The notes: generated from the sequence alone by a model not told the origin. Shown: positions 1 to 10,421, numbered from the stretch's first letter. The stretch: 64,000 nucleotides of DNA from Nocardioides insulae DSM 17944 (GCF_000422825.1 NZ_AUGU01000013.1:310001-374000); one strand, 5' to 3'. A program made the numbers and translations.

Positions 1-1108
1 AAGCGTCGCCGCGCTCGCGCAGATCGATCAGGGCGTCCTTGAAGGCGGTCGTCTCGGCGGGGGTGCCGACCGACACCCGGAGCCAGCCGTCCGGCCCGGT
101 CTCGCGGATCAGGACGCCACGATCCAGCAGGCCCTGCCAGACCGCGTGGCGATCGACGAACCGGCCGAAGAGGATGAAGTTGGCGTCGCTGTCTGCCACC
201 TCGAACCCCTGTACACGGAGCCAGTCGACCAGCCCGTCACGCTCGGCACGCAGCTCGTCGACCTTGCCGAGCAATTCGGGCGCGTGCCGCAGCGCGGCCA
301 GCGCGGCCGCCTGGGTGAGCGCGGAAAGGTGGTACGGCAGGCGCACCACCCGGATCGCGTCGATCAGGCTCGGCTCCGCCGCCAGGTAGCCCAACCGCAG
401 GCCGGCGCCGGCGAAGGCCTTCGACATGGTGCGGGAGACCACCAGGTTGCGGTGCTCGGACAGCAACTCGACCGCACTCGGCACGCCCTCGCGCCGGAAC
501 TCGCCGTAGGCCTCGTCGACGACCACCAGCCCACAGGGTTCGTAGCTGGCCGCCGCCGCGCAGAGAGCGGCGACCGCCTCGGGTGGCAGAGCCGTGCCGG
601 TGGGGTTGTTGGGGCTGGGCAGCAGGATCACGCTCGGCTGCTCGCGCTTGACCAGCTCGTGCGCGGCGTCGAGGTCGAGGGAGAAGTCGCTCTCCCGGCG
701 CCCCGCCACCCAGCGGGTCATCGTGTCGCGGGCGTATTCGGGGTACATCGAGTACGTCGGCGCGAAGCTCAGCGCCGTGCGCCCTGGCCCGCCGAAGGCC
801 TGGAGGATCTGCAGCATCACCTCGTTGGATCCGTTGGCCGCCCAGACCATCTCCGGCGTGACCTGACCCGAGCCGGCGTCCCTGGAGAGGTACGCCGCCA
901 GCGCGGTGCGCAGCTCCACGAACTCCCGGTCGGGGTAGCGGTTCAGCGTCGTCGCAGCCTCGGCGACGGCCGCGGCGATGTCGGCCACGCACGCGGGCGA
1001 GGGACCGTAGGGGTTCTCGTTGACGTTGAGCTTGACGGGCACATCGAGCTGCGGAGCGCCGTACGGCTCCAGCCCGGCCAGCTCCTCGCGCAGGGGCGGC
1101 CAGCTCAC
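1..1108 (-). CDS. hisC: Histidinol-phosphate aminotransferase, 3' end cut by window edge
   Basis: PLP-dependent aminotransferase that converts imidazole acetol phosphate to histidinol phosphate in histidine synthesis. The visible 369 codons are nearly the whole protein. They show [11 protein letters not shown] near the N-terminus, SPNNPTG in the middle, and the PLP-lysine motif SKAF (Lys about 230) followed by GLRLGY. The GTG start at 1108 overlaps the hisD stop in a GTGA, so the two are probably translationally coupled. The reading frame is still open at base 1, so the true end is outside the window. Confidence 0.93.
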   Translation of the reverse strand, partial: MSWPPLREELAGLEPYGAPQLDVPVKLNVNENPYGPSPACVADIAAAVAEAATTLNRYPDREFVELRTALAAYLSRDAGSGQVTPEMVWAANGSNEVMLQILQAFGGPGRTALSFAPTYSMYPEYARDTMTRWVAGRRESDFSLDLDAAHELVKREQPSVILLPSPNNPTGTALPPEAVAALCAAAASYEPCGLVVVDEAYGEFRREGVPSAVELLSEHRNLVVSRTMSKAFAGAGLRLGYLAAEPSLIDAIRVVRLPYHLSALTQAAALAALRHAPELLGKVDELRAERDGLVDWLRVQGFEVADSDANFILFGRFVDRHAVWQGLLDRGVLIRETGPDGWLRVSVGTPAETTAFKDALIDLRERGDA

Positions 1109-2403
1109 CGCTCGAACCTGACCGAGACTGCGGCGCCGTGCCCCGGCAGGTCCTCCGCCGCGGCCAGATTGACCACGTGGTCGGCGACGGCGGCGAGACC
1201 CTCGCGGGAGTAGTCGATGACGTGCACCGACTTGGTGAAGGCACGCACCGACAGACCCGAGGAGTGGCAGGCGCAGCCCGCGGTGGGGAGGACGTGGTTG
1301 GAGCCGGCGCAGTAGTCGCCCAATGACACCGGGGCGTAGGGGCCGATGAAGATCGCGCCCGCGTTGCGCACCCGACCGGCCACGGTCGCGGCCTCGGCGG
1401 TGTGGATCTCCAGGTGCTCGGCCGCGTAGGCGTTGACCACATCCAGGCCCTGGTCGAGGTCGTCGACCAGCACGATCCCGGACTGGGGACCGGAGAGTGC
1501 GGTACGGATCCGCTCCACGTGCTTGGTGGCCGACACCTGCTTGTCCAGCTCGGCCTCCACCTCGCCGGCGAGGTGCTCGCTCGGCGTGACCAGCACGGAG
1601 GCTGCCAGCGGGTCGTGCTCGGCCTGGCTGATCAGATCGGCAGCGACATAGGCAGCGTCCGCGGTGTCGTCGGCCAGGACGGCGATCTCGGTCGGACCGG
1701 CCTCGGAGTCGATGCCGACCTGCCCCTTGAGCAGACGCTTGGCGGTGACCACGAAGATGTTGCCGGGACCGGTGACCAGGTCGACCCGTGAACACGGCCC
1801 GGCGCCGTAGGCGAACATCGCGATCGCCTGCGCCCCGCCGACGGCGTAGACCTCCTCCACGCCGAGCAGGGCACAGGCAGCCAGCACGGTCGGGTGCGGC
1901 AGCCCCCCGAAGTCCTTCTGCGGCGGGGAGGCCAGCGCGATCGAGCCGACGCCGGCGACCTGGGCGGGCACGACGTTCATCAGCACGCTGGAGACCAGCG
2001 GTGCCAGGCCGCCCGGCACGTAGAGTCCCACCCGGCCGACCGGCACCTTGCGGTGGGTGACCCGGGCGCCGGGGCCGAATTCGGTCACCGCATCGGTCTC
2101 CATCTCGGCGGTGCAGGTCGCACGCAGCCGGGTGATCGACTCCTCCAGGCCGGCACGGACCGCGGGGGCGAGCCCGGTCAACGCGTCGGCGATGGCCTCG
2201 CCCGGCACCAGGATCTCGCTCTGCTCCACACCGTCGAACCTGGCGTTGAACTCGAGGATCGCCTCCACCCCGCGGTCTCTCACCGCCTCGGTGATCGGCG
2301 CGACCACATGGCTGGCCGCCTCGATGTCGAACTCGGCGCGCGGCACGGCCGCGCGATAGTCGACGGGCCCGGAGGGACCCCTGAGATCGATACGCCGGAT
2401 CAT
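1105..2403 (-). CDS. hisD: Histidinol dehydrogenase
   Basis: NAD-dependent zinc enzyme that catalyses the last two steps of histidine synthesis (histidinol to histidine). The protein is 432 residues, normal for the family. It carries the [16 protein letters not shown] and ISQAEHDP motifs expected of HisD, and a C-terminal [13 protein letters not shown] segment. It is the first gene of the his operon seen here, with hisC overlapping its stop. A TAGAAT hexamer 7 nt before the ATG suggests a leaderless transcript. Confidence 0.97.
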   Translation of the reverse strand: MIRRIDLRGPSGPVDYRAAVPRAEFDIEAASHVVAPITEAVRDRGVEAILEFNARFDGVEQSEILVPGEAIADALTGLAPAVRAGLEESITRLRATCTAEMETDAVTEFGPGARVTHRKVPVGRVGLYVPGGLAPLVSSVLMNVVPAQVAGVGSIALASPPQKDFGGLPHPTVLAACALLGVEEVYAVGGAQAIAMFAYGAGPCSRVDLVTGPGNIFVVTAKRLLKGQVGIDSEAGPTEIAVLADDTADAAYVAADLISQAEHDPLAASVLVTPSEHLAGEVEAELDKQVSATKHVERIRTALSGPQSGIVLVDDLDQGLDVVNAYAAEHLEIHTAEAATVAGRVRNAGAIFIGPYAPVSLGDYCAGSNHVLPTAGCACHSSGLSVRAFTKSVHVIDYSREGLAAVADHVVNLAAAEDLPGHGAAVSVRFER

Positions 2404-2410
2404 GCCCCCG

Positions 2411-2416
2411 ATTCTA
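2411..2416 (-). promoter_or_regulatory. Probable -10 element of hisD (leaderless)
   Basis: On the minus strand TAGAAT ends 7 nt before the hisD ATG. This matches the actinobacterial TANNNT -10 at a distance that would put the transcript start at or next to the start codon. No Shine-Dalgarno sequence is visible. Inferred from sequence only. Confidence 0.55.
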
Positions 2417-2479
2417 CGATCTGGTGGGCGCGAGCCACGATCCGCGGCGCAGCGTGGACGCTGCTCCCCGCCGCACGCC

Positions 2480-3649
2480 TCACCTCACCTCCCCGGTGTC
2501 GAGGACCTCGAAGCTCAGCCGCTCGTCGGCCCCACTCAGGTCGTCGAAGCGTGCCTGGAGCCAGCGGCCGTCGGAACACTCCAGGGAGTTCGGCAGCACC
2601 GCCGGGACTGGACGACGCACCGTGGTCACACCGCTCTCGGGGTGCCACGCGTCGATCCGGACCCCACGGCCGTCCTCCACCAGCCAGTAGAAGCCATCAC
2701 CGCAGCCGACCAGCGTGTCGGTCACGGCCTCGCCGAGCTCGACCGGGATCCCACCGGCGAGGGCGTACGCGCGCGCGGTCGCCAGGTCCTCGCGTCGTGG
2801 ATCCATCTCGTCCCAGGCGAAGCCGCCGTCGGAGAGCGCCAGGCTCCAGCCGAGGCAGTCGCGGTGCAGCGGCACCGCGGCGGCGCCGTCACCGTCCAGG
2901 CCTGCGATCCGCAACTGCTTGCAGCGCCGTCCGCTCGCCGGGTCCCTCAGGGTGCTGAAGCCGACGCGGTCTCGACCCGCGACCGCGTCGGCGATCACTC
3001 CTCCCTCAGGAGCGCAGCCCACCGGACGGTCGACCCGAGACTCCAGCTCCAGCACGCGCTGACACATCCCGATCGCAGAGGTGCCGGTGGTGTAGGTGAC
3101 CCGCCCGTGGGCGACGTCCAGCTCCGGCTGGGTCGGCTGATGCTCCAGAGGCACGGTGGTGCCCTCGGCGAGGTCGTAGACCGTCAGCCGGACCAGCCGC
3201 GCTCGCTCGTCGAGATCCTCCACCACGGCGAACGCGCCGGTCAGCCACACGTCCTGGGTGAACCAGTCACCTCGGGCCGGACGGTGCTCGACGATGAGTC
3301 GATCCTCGGTATCGCGCACCCTGGTGACCTGCGTCGGCCCACCGGGCTCGTGCTCGTCCCACACCGCGACGTAGGACCCGGCGTACTCCCCCGAACGCTG
3401 CCCGGCCTCGCGCGGCCACGTCGCCACTATTCGCCAGCCGCTCGGATCATGGCCGCTCGGATCATGGCTGGACGTGGGTGCCGGATCGGACCCATCCTCA
3501 CTCGGTGAGGGTGAAACGGATCCGGTGTCACCGGGCGAGGACGGGACGGGCCCGGCCTCACCGGGTGGGGACGGTCTCCCGTCAGGGGTGCAGGCGAGCA
3601 GGAGCAGGACGAGCGGCGCCACTGCTGCCGCTCGGCGCACGGCACTCAC
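2480..3649 (-). CDS. Predicted lipoprotein, function unknown
   Basis: A 389-residue protein starting at GTG 3649, which overlaps the stop of the upstream gene in a GTGA. The N-terminus is a lipoprotein signal: two arginines, a hydrophobic run, then LLAC with the lipidated Cys at residue 20. A Pro/Ser/Asp-rich linker follows (about residues 22-70). The rest has scattered cysteine pairs and repeated short strands that could form a beta-propeller-like fold; I cannot name a family. It is the second gene of a two-gene unit with the secreted C39-like protein, so both probably act outside the membrane. Confidence 0.72.
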   Translation of the reverse strand: MSAVRRAAAVAPLVLLLLACTPDGRPSPPGEAGPVPSSPGDTGSVSPSPSEDGSDPAPTSSHDPSGHDPSGWRIVATWPREAGQRSGEYAGSYVAVWDEHEPGGPTQVTRVRDTEDRLIVEHRPARGDWFTQDVWLTGAFAVVEDLDERARLVRLTVYDLAEGTTVPLEHQPTQPELDVAHGRVTYTTGTSAIGMCQRVLELESRVDRPVGCAPEGGVIADAVAGRDRVGFSTLRDPASGRRCKQLRIAGLDGDGAAAVPLHRDCLGWSLALSDGGFAWDEMDPRREDLATARAYALAGGIPVELGEAVTDTLVGCGDGFYWLVEDGRGVRIDAWHPESGVTTVRRPVPAVLPNSLECSDGRWLQARFDDLSGADERLSFEVLDTGEVR

Positions 3650-4704
3650 AGGCCGATGTTCTGGAAGGACGAGTTGGCCTTCGTCGCGGCGAGCATCGCG
3701 TAGGACGACACCGCCCTCGGCCCCCAGGTCTGACGGCCGACCGAACTCCAATCGGCTTCGTTGAACACCTCGAAGAACCGGATCATCCGGGTGCCGTCGG
3801 CCTTGCGGTAGTAGCCACGCCCGGGCTGGTAGTGACCGCTGTGATCGTGGTCGAGGTAGGGGAAGTAGCGCTTGAGCAGCTTGGGGTGCTCCACGATCGG
3901 CGCCGGATCCGCATCTCCGAGATGACGCTTGTGGACGCGGTAGAACTCGACCGGGCCCCACCCCGACACGGACTGGACGATGTACGGACCGGCCTTGCGG
4001 TCCCAGCCGGTCTTGGCGTTGATCGTTGCGACCATGGCGGTGATCGACGTGCCGCCGCTGCCGGCCCCCAGGTCCGCGGCCCAACTGGCCTGGCTCTCCC
4101 GGCCGTGGTCATCGGCCCAGTCGATGGACTGCATCGTCGCCGGGCCGCACCAGTACGAGCGCACTTGCCGCACCTGTCGCCGTGGCATGATCGCGTTCGC
4201 CTCCTTGATCCCGGCTGGAGTCGCAGTGCGCGCGAGCCGCACGGCCCGGGCCTTGGCCGCGCCTGCGAGGGCGCTGCTCAACTCGGCCTCCTCGGCCGCG
4301 ATCCGATCAGCGTCGCTCATCGCGGTACGGCGCGCCAGCCAGGTGCCGAAGGAGAGCGCACCGCTGCCCTCCCGCTCCGCCCGGGTACGGGCCACCGTCC
4401 GGGAGAGGGCGTCGTGATCGGGTGGGCCGTCCCGGAACCCCTGCCCCAGACAATAGGTCTCCCCAGACACCTCGTAGCAGCGCACCAGGGCGCGCACCCG
4501 CGCCACCGGGGACATCCGGTCGAGTTCGGCGCTGGTGGGACTGCCTCCGCGGGCCCGGGCCAGCAGGGTCGCCGGCGCGGCTGCTGAGGCCTCGGTGACG
4601 GTCGGGGCGGGCAGGCCGCGTGCGGCGGCCGGAGGGGTGGGACAGATGAGCACTGCGAGTCCCAGGGCGAGGACGAAGAGCGCAGAGCGTGCCAGGAATT
4701 GCAT
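3646..4704 (-). CDS. Secreted C39-like (papain-fold) cysteine peptidase family protein
   Basis: A 352-residue exported protein. I place the start at ATG 4704 (GGAAGG lies about 11 nt upstream); this leaves a clean signal peptide with a hydrophobic run LFVLALGLAVLI and an AAA cleavage region. An in-frame start further upstream at 4818 would bury that signal. The C-terminal half has YWCGPATMQS (putative catalytic Cys), SGHYQPGRGY (putative His) and EVFNEADW (putative Asn/Asp), the order seen in C39-like and papain-like peptidases. Substrate unknown. It is followed by an overlapping lipoprotein gene. Confidence 0.7.
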   Translation of the reverse strand: MQFLARSALFVLALGLAVLICPTPPAAARGLPAPTVTEASAAAPATLLARARGGSPTSAELDRMSPVARVRALVRCYEVSGETYCLGQGFRDGPPDHDALSRTVARTRAEREGSGALSFGTWLARRTAMSDADRIAAEEAELSSALAGAAKARAVRLARTATPAGIKEANAIMPRRQVRQVRSYWCGPATMQSIDWADDHGRESQASWAADLGAGSGGTSITAMVATINAKTGWDRKAGPYIVQSVSGWGPVEFYRVHKRHLGDADPAPIVEHPKLLKRYFPYLDHDHSGHYQPGRGYYRKADGTRMIRFFEVFNEADWSSVGRQTWGPRAVSSYAMLAATKANSSFQNIGL

Positions 4705-4882
4705 GGAGAGGAGACCTTCCGAGACGAGGCGGACTAAGGACGCTCGGCCACGGAGTCCGGCGCCCACTTCGATGGTTCTCCTCGACCCCGCCCGCTGACG
4801 GGTTGTCCACAGACACATTCGGGCGAATCCAGAATCCTGATGCCACGATCCGGCTGCGCTCCTCGTCGACGGTGCCGCCCAC

Positions 4883-4888
4883 TAGGTT
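4883..4888 (+). promoter_or_regulatory. Probable -10 element of the LON-domain gene
   Basis: TAGGTT ends 6 nt before the ATG at 4895, the arrangement of a leaderless actinobacterial promoter. The 190-bp space upstream separates this gene from the divergent C39-like gene. Confidence 0.55.
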
Positions 4889-4894
4889 GAGGGC

Positions 4895-5557
4895 ATGCCG
4901 ACGCTCCCGATGTTCCCGCTGAACTCGGTGGTCTTTCCTGGGCTCTCGGTGCCGCTGCACATCTTCGAGGACCGCTACCGCGCCCTGGTGCACCATCTGC
5001 TCCGGATCAAGGACCCCGCCGAGCGACTCTTCGCCACCGTCGCGATCCGGGAGGGCTATGAGGTCGGCGACCACGGGGCGCAGTCACTGTTCCGCGTAGG
5101 AGTCTCGGTCCAGGTGACTGACATCGAGGCGCATCCCGACGGCACCTTCGACATCGTCGGCATCGGGCGTGAGCGTCTCCGGCTGGAGGGGATCGACAGT
5201 TCCGGCCCGTTCCCCCAGGCCGGGGTCACGATGCTGCCCGAGCCGCAGGTCGCGGTGCCCCAGGAGACCCTCGACCGGGCTCGGGCCACCTTCACGGCGT
5301 ACCGCGCCGCGCTGGTGGCCATCGACGGAGATCCCTATGACGGCACTCTCCCCCGCGACCCCGAATACCTCTCCTGGACCCTGTCGGCCGCAGCGCCGCT
5401 GCCGATGATGGAACGTCAGACCCTGCTCGAATCGCTCGACGCGGAGCGCCGCCTGGAGCAGGTCACGCTCCTGCTGCGCGACGAACTCCGCGCGATGAAC
5501 GTGATCCCCTCGCTCCCCGCCAGTCAGGTCGCCCGGACCCGCTGGTCCCCCAACTGA
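4895..5557 (+). CDS. LON peptidase substrate-binding domain protein
   Basis: A 220-residue protein with only the N-terminal substrate-binding domain of Lon; no AAA or protease domain is present. The diagnostic start MFPLNSVVFPGLSVPLHIFEDRYR is split by a proline turn as in the family. Stand-alone LON-domain proteins are common in actinobacteria, and their role is not established. It is followed 12 nt later by the YbaK-type gene and probably shares its transcript. Confidence 0.88.
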   Translation: MPTLPMFPLNSVVFPGLSVPLHIFEDRYRALVHHLLRIKDPAERLFATVAIREGYEVGDHGAQSLFRVGVSVQVTDIEAHPDGTFDIVGIGRERLRLEGIDSSGPFPQAGVTMLPEPQVAVPQETLDRARATFTAYRAALVAIDGDPYDGTLPRDPEYLSWTLSAAAPLPMMERQTLLESLDAERRLEQVTLLLRDELRAMNVIPSLPASQVARTRWSPN

Positions 5558-5569
5558 GATCCTGCTGCG

Positions 5570-6067
5570 GTGAAGCGGACCAAGCGGGCCGGCGTGGGTG
5601 GTACGCCGGCCACCGTCGCCCTGGCAGCGGCAGGCATCGAGTTCGAGCTGCGGTCCTACCCGCACGACCCCCGCGCCCCCTCCTTCGGTCTCGAGGCCGC
5701 TGAGGCTCTCGGGGTTCCCCCGGATCGGGCGTTCAAGACCCTGATGGCCGACGCGGCCGGCCGGTTGGTCGTCGGGATCGTCCCGGTCGACCGACAACTC
5801 GACCTCAAGGCGCTGGCCCGCGCGGTCGGTGTCGCCCGGGCCACGATGGCCGAACTCGCCGCGGCCGAACGGGCCACCGGCTACGTGGCCGGCGGGATCT
5901 CCCCGATCGGGCAACGACGCACCCATCAAACCGTGCTGGACGAATCGGCCCTGGAGCACGAGCACATCCTCGTCTCCGGCGGACGGCGGGGGCTGGACCT
6001 GGAACTGGCACCCGCAGCGCTGATCGCGGCGACCGGAGCGACCACGGCTGCGATCAGCCGTGCGTGA
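5570..6067 (+). CDS. ybaK: YbaK/EbsC-type aminoacyl-tRNA deacylase
   Basis: A 165-residue single-domain protein of the YbaK family, which removes wrongly attached amino acids from tRNA (Cys from tRNA-Pro in the best studied members). It shows FKTLMAD, the basic VGIVPVDRQLDLKALARAVG segment, and GYVAGGISPIGQ with the glycine-rich loop typical of the active site. The GTG start at 5570 follows the LON-domain gene. A second family member lies at 45085. Confidence 0.9.
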   Translation: MKRTKRAGVGGTPATVALAAAGIEFELRSYPHDPRAPSFGLEAAEALGVPPDRAFKTLMADAAGRLVVGIVPVDRQLDLKALARAVGVARATMAELAAAERATGYVAGGISPIGQRRTHQTVLDESALEHEHILVSGGRRGLDLELAPAALIAATGATTAAISRA

Positions 6068-6104
6068 CCGACTGAGTGCGGCCGCGCGTGCCCGGCTCGG
6101 CGTT

Positions 6105-6671
6105 TCAGCCGTGGGTGACGGGCTCGGCGTCCGAGCCGGCCGCGGCGGCGTGCCCGGGCCCCGGCTCCTCGGGCAGCCGGGTGCGCCCGAGTAGTAGGAA
6201 GACGATGGTGAGCGCCAGCATCGCCCCGAACGGGAAGGCGAGCCAGGTGGCCGGGCCCCACAGCTCCATCGCGCTCGGCAGGGTGCTGTTGTCGGGGAGC
6301 GAGGCGGCCAGGTGCTGGGGATCCGGTGGGCCCTGTGCCAGCCCCACCCAGCGCATCGTCCACGCACCGAGCAGGGAGCCGAGCAGGACCGTGACCAGCA
6401 TGACCAGTTCCGAGCCGGCAGCGATGAGGGCCGCGAGCAGCCCCAGGACGAGCCCGGCGGCGGCCGCGATGACGACGTACCAGCCGGTGGCGTCGAACTG
6501 CGCCTGCTGCCCGGTCTCCCACGGCGAGGGATACCAGGTGTGGTCGATCACGACGCCCGTCGCCGGGTCCCAGATCTCCGCCCACAGATATCCGCAGGCC
6601 GCCCCGACCGCGGTGAAGACGAGGAGGACCAGCACGGTGCGCACGAGCATTCGGCGCCGGGTGCGGTTCAT
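6105..6671 (-). CDS. Predicted four-helix membrane protein (DUF2567-like)
   Basis: A 188-residue integral membrane protein with four predicted hydrophobic helices and a short cytoplasmic-type tail rich in Ala/Gly. I choose ATG 6671, which overlaps the dnaE stop in an ATGA; a second ATG lies 12 nt upstream. The pattern of a first helix followed by a WAEIWDPATG-type extracellular loop recalls the DUF2567 proteins of actinobacteria, but that assignment is tentative. It is co-transcribed with dnaE by position. It ends 37 bp from the convergent ybaK gene with no clear terminator. Confidence 0.65.
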   Translation of the reverse strand: MNRTRRRMLVRTVLVLLVFTAVGAACGYLWAEIWDPATGVVIDHTWYPSPWETGQQAQFDATGWYVVIAAAAGLVLGLLAALIAAGSELVMLVTVLLGSLLGAWTMRWVGLAQGPPDPQHLAASLPDNSTLPSAMELWGPATWLAFPFGAMLALTIVFLLLGRTRLPEEPGPGHAAAAGSDAEPVTHG

Positions 6672-9600
6672 CCGGTCAGGCATCCCGGCCCCAAGAGTGC
6701 CTTGAGATCGGCGAACAGAGCCGGGCTGGGTGTCACCCGCAGCCGGTCGTCGAGCCGCATCACCCGCGTCGACTCACGGGTCTTGAGCCGGAGCCTCACC
6801 TCGGTCATGCCGGGGTGGGTGTCGAGGATGTCGCGCAACTGAGCCACCATCGGTGGGGTGCACCGGGTGGAGGGCAGACTGATCTCCACCGGACCGCTCG
6901 GACCGTCGGTGAGGTCGGGTGCCGACACCTCCTGGCCGCGGAGCTGGGGCTGGTCCCGCTCCTTGTCGAGGACACCCCTCACCTTGAGGATGGCGTCCTC
7001 CATCAGCAGCGGCGCCGCCAACTGGTAGGAGCTCGGGAAGAGCAGCACCTCGATCGCACCCTCGAGGTCCTCCAGCACGATCGTCGCCCAGGGGTCGCCC
7101 TTCTTGGTGATCTTGCGCTGCACCGAGGTGACCAGTCCACAGACCGTGACGGTGCCGCCGCCGGGGCGATCCTCGTCGGTCATCAGTTGACCGATGGTCG
7201 CGTCGGCGGCGTTGGCCAGCACGTGCTCCAGACCGTAGAGCGGGTGGTCGGAGACATAGAGGCCGAGCATGTCGCGCTCATGCGCCAGCAGGGTGGTCTT
7301 GTCCCACTCGTCGAGGTCGTCCGGCACCGTCACCGTCACTCCGAAGCCGGAGCCGTCGGACTCCTCCAGACCCCCGAACAGGGAATCCTGGCCGATGGCC
7401 TCGTTCTTCTTGATGTCGGTGTACTGGTCGATCGCGGTCTCGTGGACGGCGACCAGCCCGCGCCGCTTGTGCTTCATCTCATCGAACGCGCCGGCCTTGA
7501 TCAGCGAGTCGACCACGCGCTTGCTGCACACGTGTGCCGGCACCTTGGCAAGGAAGTCGTTGAAATCGGTGTAGCGGCCCTTCGCCTCGCGGGCCGAGAC
7601 GATCCCGTCGACGACGTTGGTGCCGACGTTGCGCACAGCACCCAGCCCGAAGCGGATGTCGTTGCCGACCGGCGTGAAGTTGTTCTGCGACTCGTTGACG
7701 TCCGGCGGGAGCACCTGGATCTTCAGGCGCCGGCACTCGTTGAGGTAGAGCGCCGACTTGTCCTTGTCATCGCCCACCGAGGTGAGCACGGCCGCCATGT
7801 ACTCCTGCGGATAGTTGGCCTTGAGGTAGGCGGTCCAGTAGGAGACGAGCCCATAGGCCGCCGAGTGGGCCTTGTTGAAGGCGTAGTCGGAGAACGGCAG
7901 CAGGATCTCCCACAGCGTCTTCACCGCGGCCATCGAGTATCCGCGCTCCTGCATGCCCGAGCTGAAGGTCTCGAACTGCTTGTCCAGCTCGGCCTTCTTC
8001 TTCTTGCCCATCGCACGGCGGAGCAGGTCGGCCTGGCCCAGGCTGTACCCGGCGAGCTTCTGCGCGATCGCCATCACCTGCTCCTGGTAGACGATCAGCC
8101 CGAAGGTGTCACCCAGGATGTCTTCCAGCGGCTCGGCCAGCTCGGGGTGGATCGGCTCGACCGCCTCCTTGCCGGTCTTACGGCGGGCGTACTTGTTGTG
8201 CGAGTCGGCGCCCATCGGCCCGGGACGATAGAGCGCGCCGACCGCGGAGATGTCCTCGAAGTTGTCGGGCTGCATGGAGCGGAGCAGGGCACGCATCGGG
8301 CCGCCGTCGAGCTGGAAGACGCCCAGCGTGTCGCCCCGCTGGAGCAACTGATAGGTCGCCGGGTCGTCGAGGGTGAGGTCCTCGAGCACGACCTTCTCGC
8401 CGCGGTTGATCTCGACGTTGATCAGGGCGTCCTGGAGGATCGTGAGGTTGCGCAGCCCCAGGAAGTCCATCTTGATCAGCCCGAGGGTCTCGCAGGTCGG
8501 GTAGTCGAACTGCGTGATCATCGCCCCGTCGGCGGGACGCTTGAGCATCGGGATGACGTCGATGATCGGGTCGCTGGACATGATCACACCGGCCGCGTGC
8601 ACGCCCCACTGCCGCTTCAGGCCCTCGATACCGATCGCGGTGTCGACCACGCGGCGCACGTCGACATCCGCGTCGTAGAGCTGACGGAACTCGCCTGCCT
8701 CGGAGTATCGGCCATGCTCTGGGTCGAAGATCTTGGGCAGCGGGATGTCCTTGCCCATCACCGCCGGCGGCATCGCCTTGGTGATCTTGTCGCCCATGGC
8801 GAAGGGGTAGCCGAGGATCCGGCTGGAGTCCTTGACCGCCTGCTTGGACTTGATGGTGCCGTAGGTGACGATGTAGCTCACCCGGTCCTCGCCGTACTTG
8901 TCGGTGACGTACCTGATCACCTCGGAGCGACGCCGGTCGTCGAAGTCGATGTCGAAGTCGGGCATCGAGACCCGGTCGGGGTTGAGGAAGCGCTCGAAGA
9001 TCAGGCCGTGCTTGAGCGGGTCGAGGTCGGTGATCCGCATCGCGTAGGCGACCATCGACCCCGCACCGGAGCCGCGGCCGGGGCCCACCCGGATGCCGTT
9101 GTCCTTGGCCCAGTTGATGAAGTCGGCCACCACCAGGAAGTAGCCGGCGAAGCCCATCTTGGTGATGATGCCCAGCTCGTACTCGGCCTGTTTGCGCACC
9201 TCATCGGACACCCCGCCGGGGTAGCGGAAGGCCAGACCGGTCTCGACCTCCTTGACCAGCCAGGAGTCCTCGTTCTCCCCCTCGGGGCAGGGGAATCGCG
9301 GCATGTACTTGCCGATGCCCTCGGAGAACTCGACCTGGCACCGCTCGGCGATCAGGAGGGTGTTGTCGCAGGCCTCCCGGAGGTCGTACTTGTCCTGCCA
9401 CAGGGCACGCATCTCGGCCGCCGACTTCAGGTAGTAGCCGTCGCCGTTGAAGGCGAACCGCTGCCCCGGACCATCACCCGCGGGGATGTCCATCGTCGAG
9501 CCTGAGTTGATGCACAGGAGGTGCTCCTGGGACTTCGCGTCCTCCTGCCGGACGTAGTGCGAGTCGTTGGTGGCCAGGAACGGGATCTGTAGGTCGCGAC

Positions 9601-10231
9601 CGAGCCGGATCAGGTCCTGTCGGACCCTGGTCTCGATGTCGAGACCGTGGTCCATCAGCTCGAGGAAGTAGTTGTCCTTGCCCAGGATGTCCTGGAACTC
9701 GCCCGCGACGCTGCGGGCCGCCTCGTAGTTGCCGTGGCGCAGGTGGACCTGGACCTCACCGGAGGGGCAGCCCGTCGTCCCGATGATCCCGGCGCCGTGC
9801 TGGGCCAACAGCTCCCGGTCCATCCGAGGCTTCTTGAAGTAGCCGTCGCGCCACGAGCCCGTGGTGAGCCGGAAGAGGTTGTGCATCCCCTCCGTGCTCT
9901 CGCTCAGCAGGGTCATGTGCGTGTAGGCACCCCGCGCCGAGACGTCGTCGGAGCCGCCCTTGTAGAAGTTGACGCCCTTGCGCTCGAAGCGGGAGATGTT
10001 GGGCGTGAAGTAGGCCTCGATGCCGATGATCGGCTTGACCCCGGCGGCCTTCGCCTTGGAGTAGAACTCATAGGCGCCGAAGGTGTTGCCGTGATCGGTC
10101 ATCGCCACCGCGGGCATGCCGAGCTCCGCCGCGCGCTCGGCCAGGTCACCGAGCCGGGCCGCGCCGTCCAACATGGAGTACTCCGTGTGGACGTGGAGGT
10201 GGACGAACTGGTCCTGCGAGCCGGCCGACAT
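6668..10231 (-). CDS. dnaE: DNA polymerase III alpha subunit (replicative)
   Basis: The replicative polymerase, 1187 residues, usual for actinobacterial DnaE1. The N-terminal PHP domain has an intact HLHVHTEYSMLDG. The polymerase palm has GPGRGSGAGS and PDFDIDFDDRRR, whose aspartates bind the metal ions. The finger region follows, with NKAHSAAYG, then helix-hairpin-helix and OB-fold regions (VTVCGLVTSVQRKITKKG) near the C-terminus. The ATG at 10231 fits the family start. The stop overlaps the downstream membrane protein gene. Compare the error-prone homologue at 39513. Confidence 0.98.
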   Translation of the reverse strand: MSAGSQDQFVHLHVHTEYSMLDGAARLGDLAERAAELGMPAVAMTDHGNTFGAYEFYSKAKAAGVKPIIGIEAYFTPNISRFERKGVNFYKGGSDDVSARGAYTHMTLLSESTEGMHNLFRLTTGSWRDGYFKKPRMDRELLAQHGAGIIGTTGCPSGEVQVHLRHGNYEAARSVAGEFQDILGKDNYFLELMDHGLDIETRVRQDLIRLGRDLQIPFLATNDSHYVRQEDAKSQEHLLCINSGSTMDIPAGDGPGQRFAFNGDGYYLKSAAEMRALWQDKYDLREACDNTLLIAERCQVEFSEGIGKYMPRFPCPEGENEDSWLVKEVETGLAFRYPGGVSDEVRKQAEYELGIITKMGFAGYFLVVADFINWAKDNGIRVGPGRGSGAGSMVAYAMRITDLDPLKHGLIFERFLNPDRVSMPDFDIDFDDRRRSEVIRYVTDKYGEDRVSYIVTYGTIKSKQAVKDSSRILGYPFAMGDKITKAMPPAVMGKDIPLPKIFDPEHGRYSEAGEFRQLYDADVDVRRVVDTAIGIEGLKRQWGVHAAGVIMSSDPIIDVIPMLKRPADGAMITQFDYPTCETLGLIKMDFLGLRNLTILQDALINVEINRGEKVVLEDLTLDDPATYQLLQRGDTLGVFQLDGGPMRALLRSMQPDNFEDISAVGALYRPGPMGADSHNKYARRKTGKEAVEPIHPELAEPLEDILGDTFGLIVYQEQVMAIAQKLAGYSLGQADLLRRAMGKKKKAELDKQFETFSSGMQERGYSMAAVKTLWEILLPFSDYAFNKAHSAAYGLVSYWTAYLKANYPQEYMAAVLTSVGDDKDKSALYLNECRRLKIQVLPPDVNESQNNFTPVGNDIRFGLGAVRNVGTNVVDGIVSAREAKGRYTDFNDFLAKVPAHVCSKRVVDSLIKAGAFDEMKHKRRGLVAVHETAIDQYTDIKKNEAIGQDSLFGGLEESDGSGFGVTVTVPDDLDEWDKTTLLAHERDMLGLYVSDHPLYGLEHVLANAADATIGQLMTDEDRPGGGTVTVCGLVTSVQRKITKKGDPWATIVLEDLEGAIEVLLFPSSYQLAAPLLMEDAILKVRGVLDKERDQPQLRGQEVSAPDLTDGPSGPVEISLPSTRCTPPMVAQLRDILDTHPGMTEVRLRLKTRESTRVMRLDDRLRVTPSPALFADLKALLGPGCLTG

Positions 10232-10421
10232 CGGTGGCGAGCACTCCCCTCGGGTCTGAATGGCATCGAACGAGAACTAGGGCGGTCACGCCTGCCGTGG
10301 AGCCCTGGGGAAGGGCTTCAGACTACGCGAACCGGAGTCCCGATCCTTGCAGACGCCACCGACAGTCCTGGGCCGGGGGCATCGGGCCTCCGCGACGATG
10401 TGAGCGATCCGTCGCCCTCGG
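10232..10421 (-). other. Intergenic region before dnaE
   Basis: A 190-bp gap between the acetyltransferase stop and the dnaE start. On the minus strand it includes a short AT-richer patch with CCTAGTTCTCGTTCGAT and a GAGGGGAG purine tract about 12 nt before the dnaE ATG. A dnaE promoter is likely here, but I cannot define its elements. No coding sequence is credible in it. Confidence 0.35.

Noticed and set aside
6815-9505. A very long open frame (896 codons) on the plus strand
   Set aside because: It is antisense to dnaE. High GC keeps the reverse frame open; the translation is His/Val/Gly/Arg-rich with no domain character.
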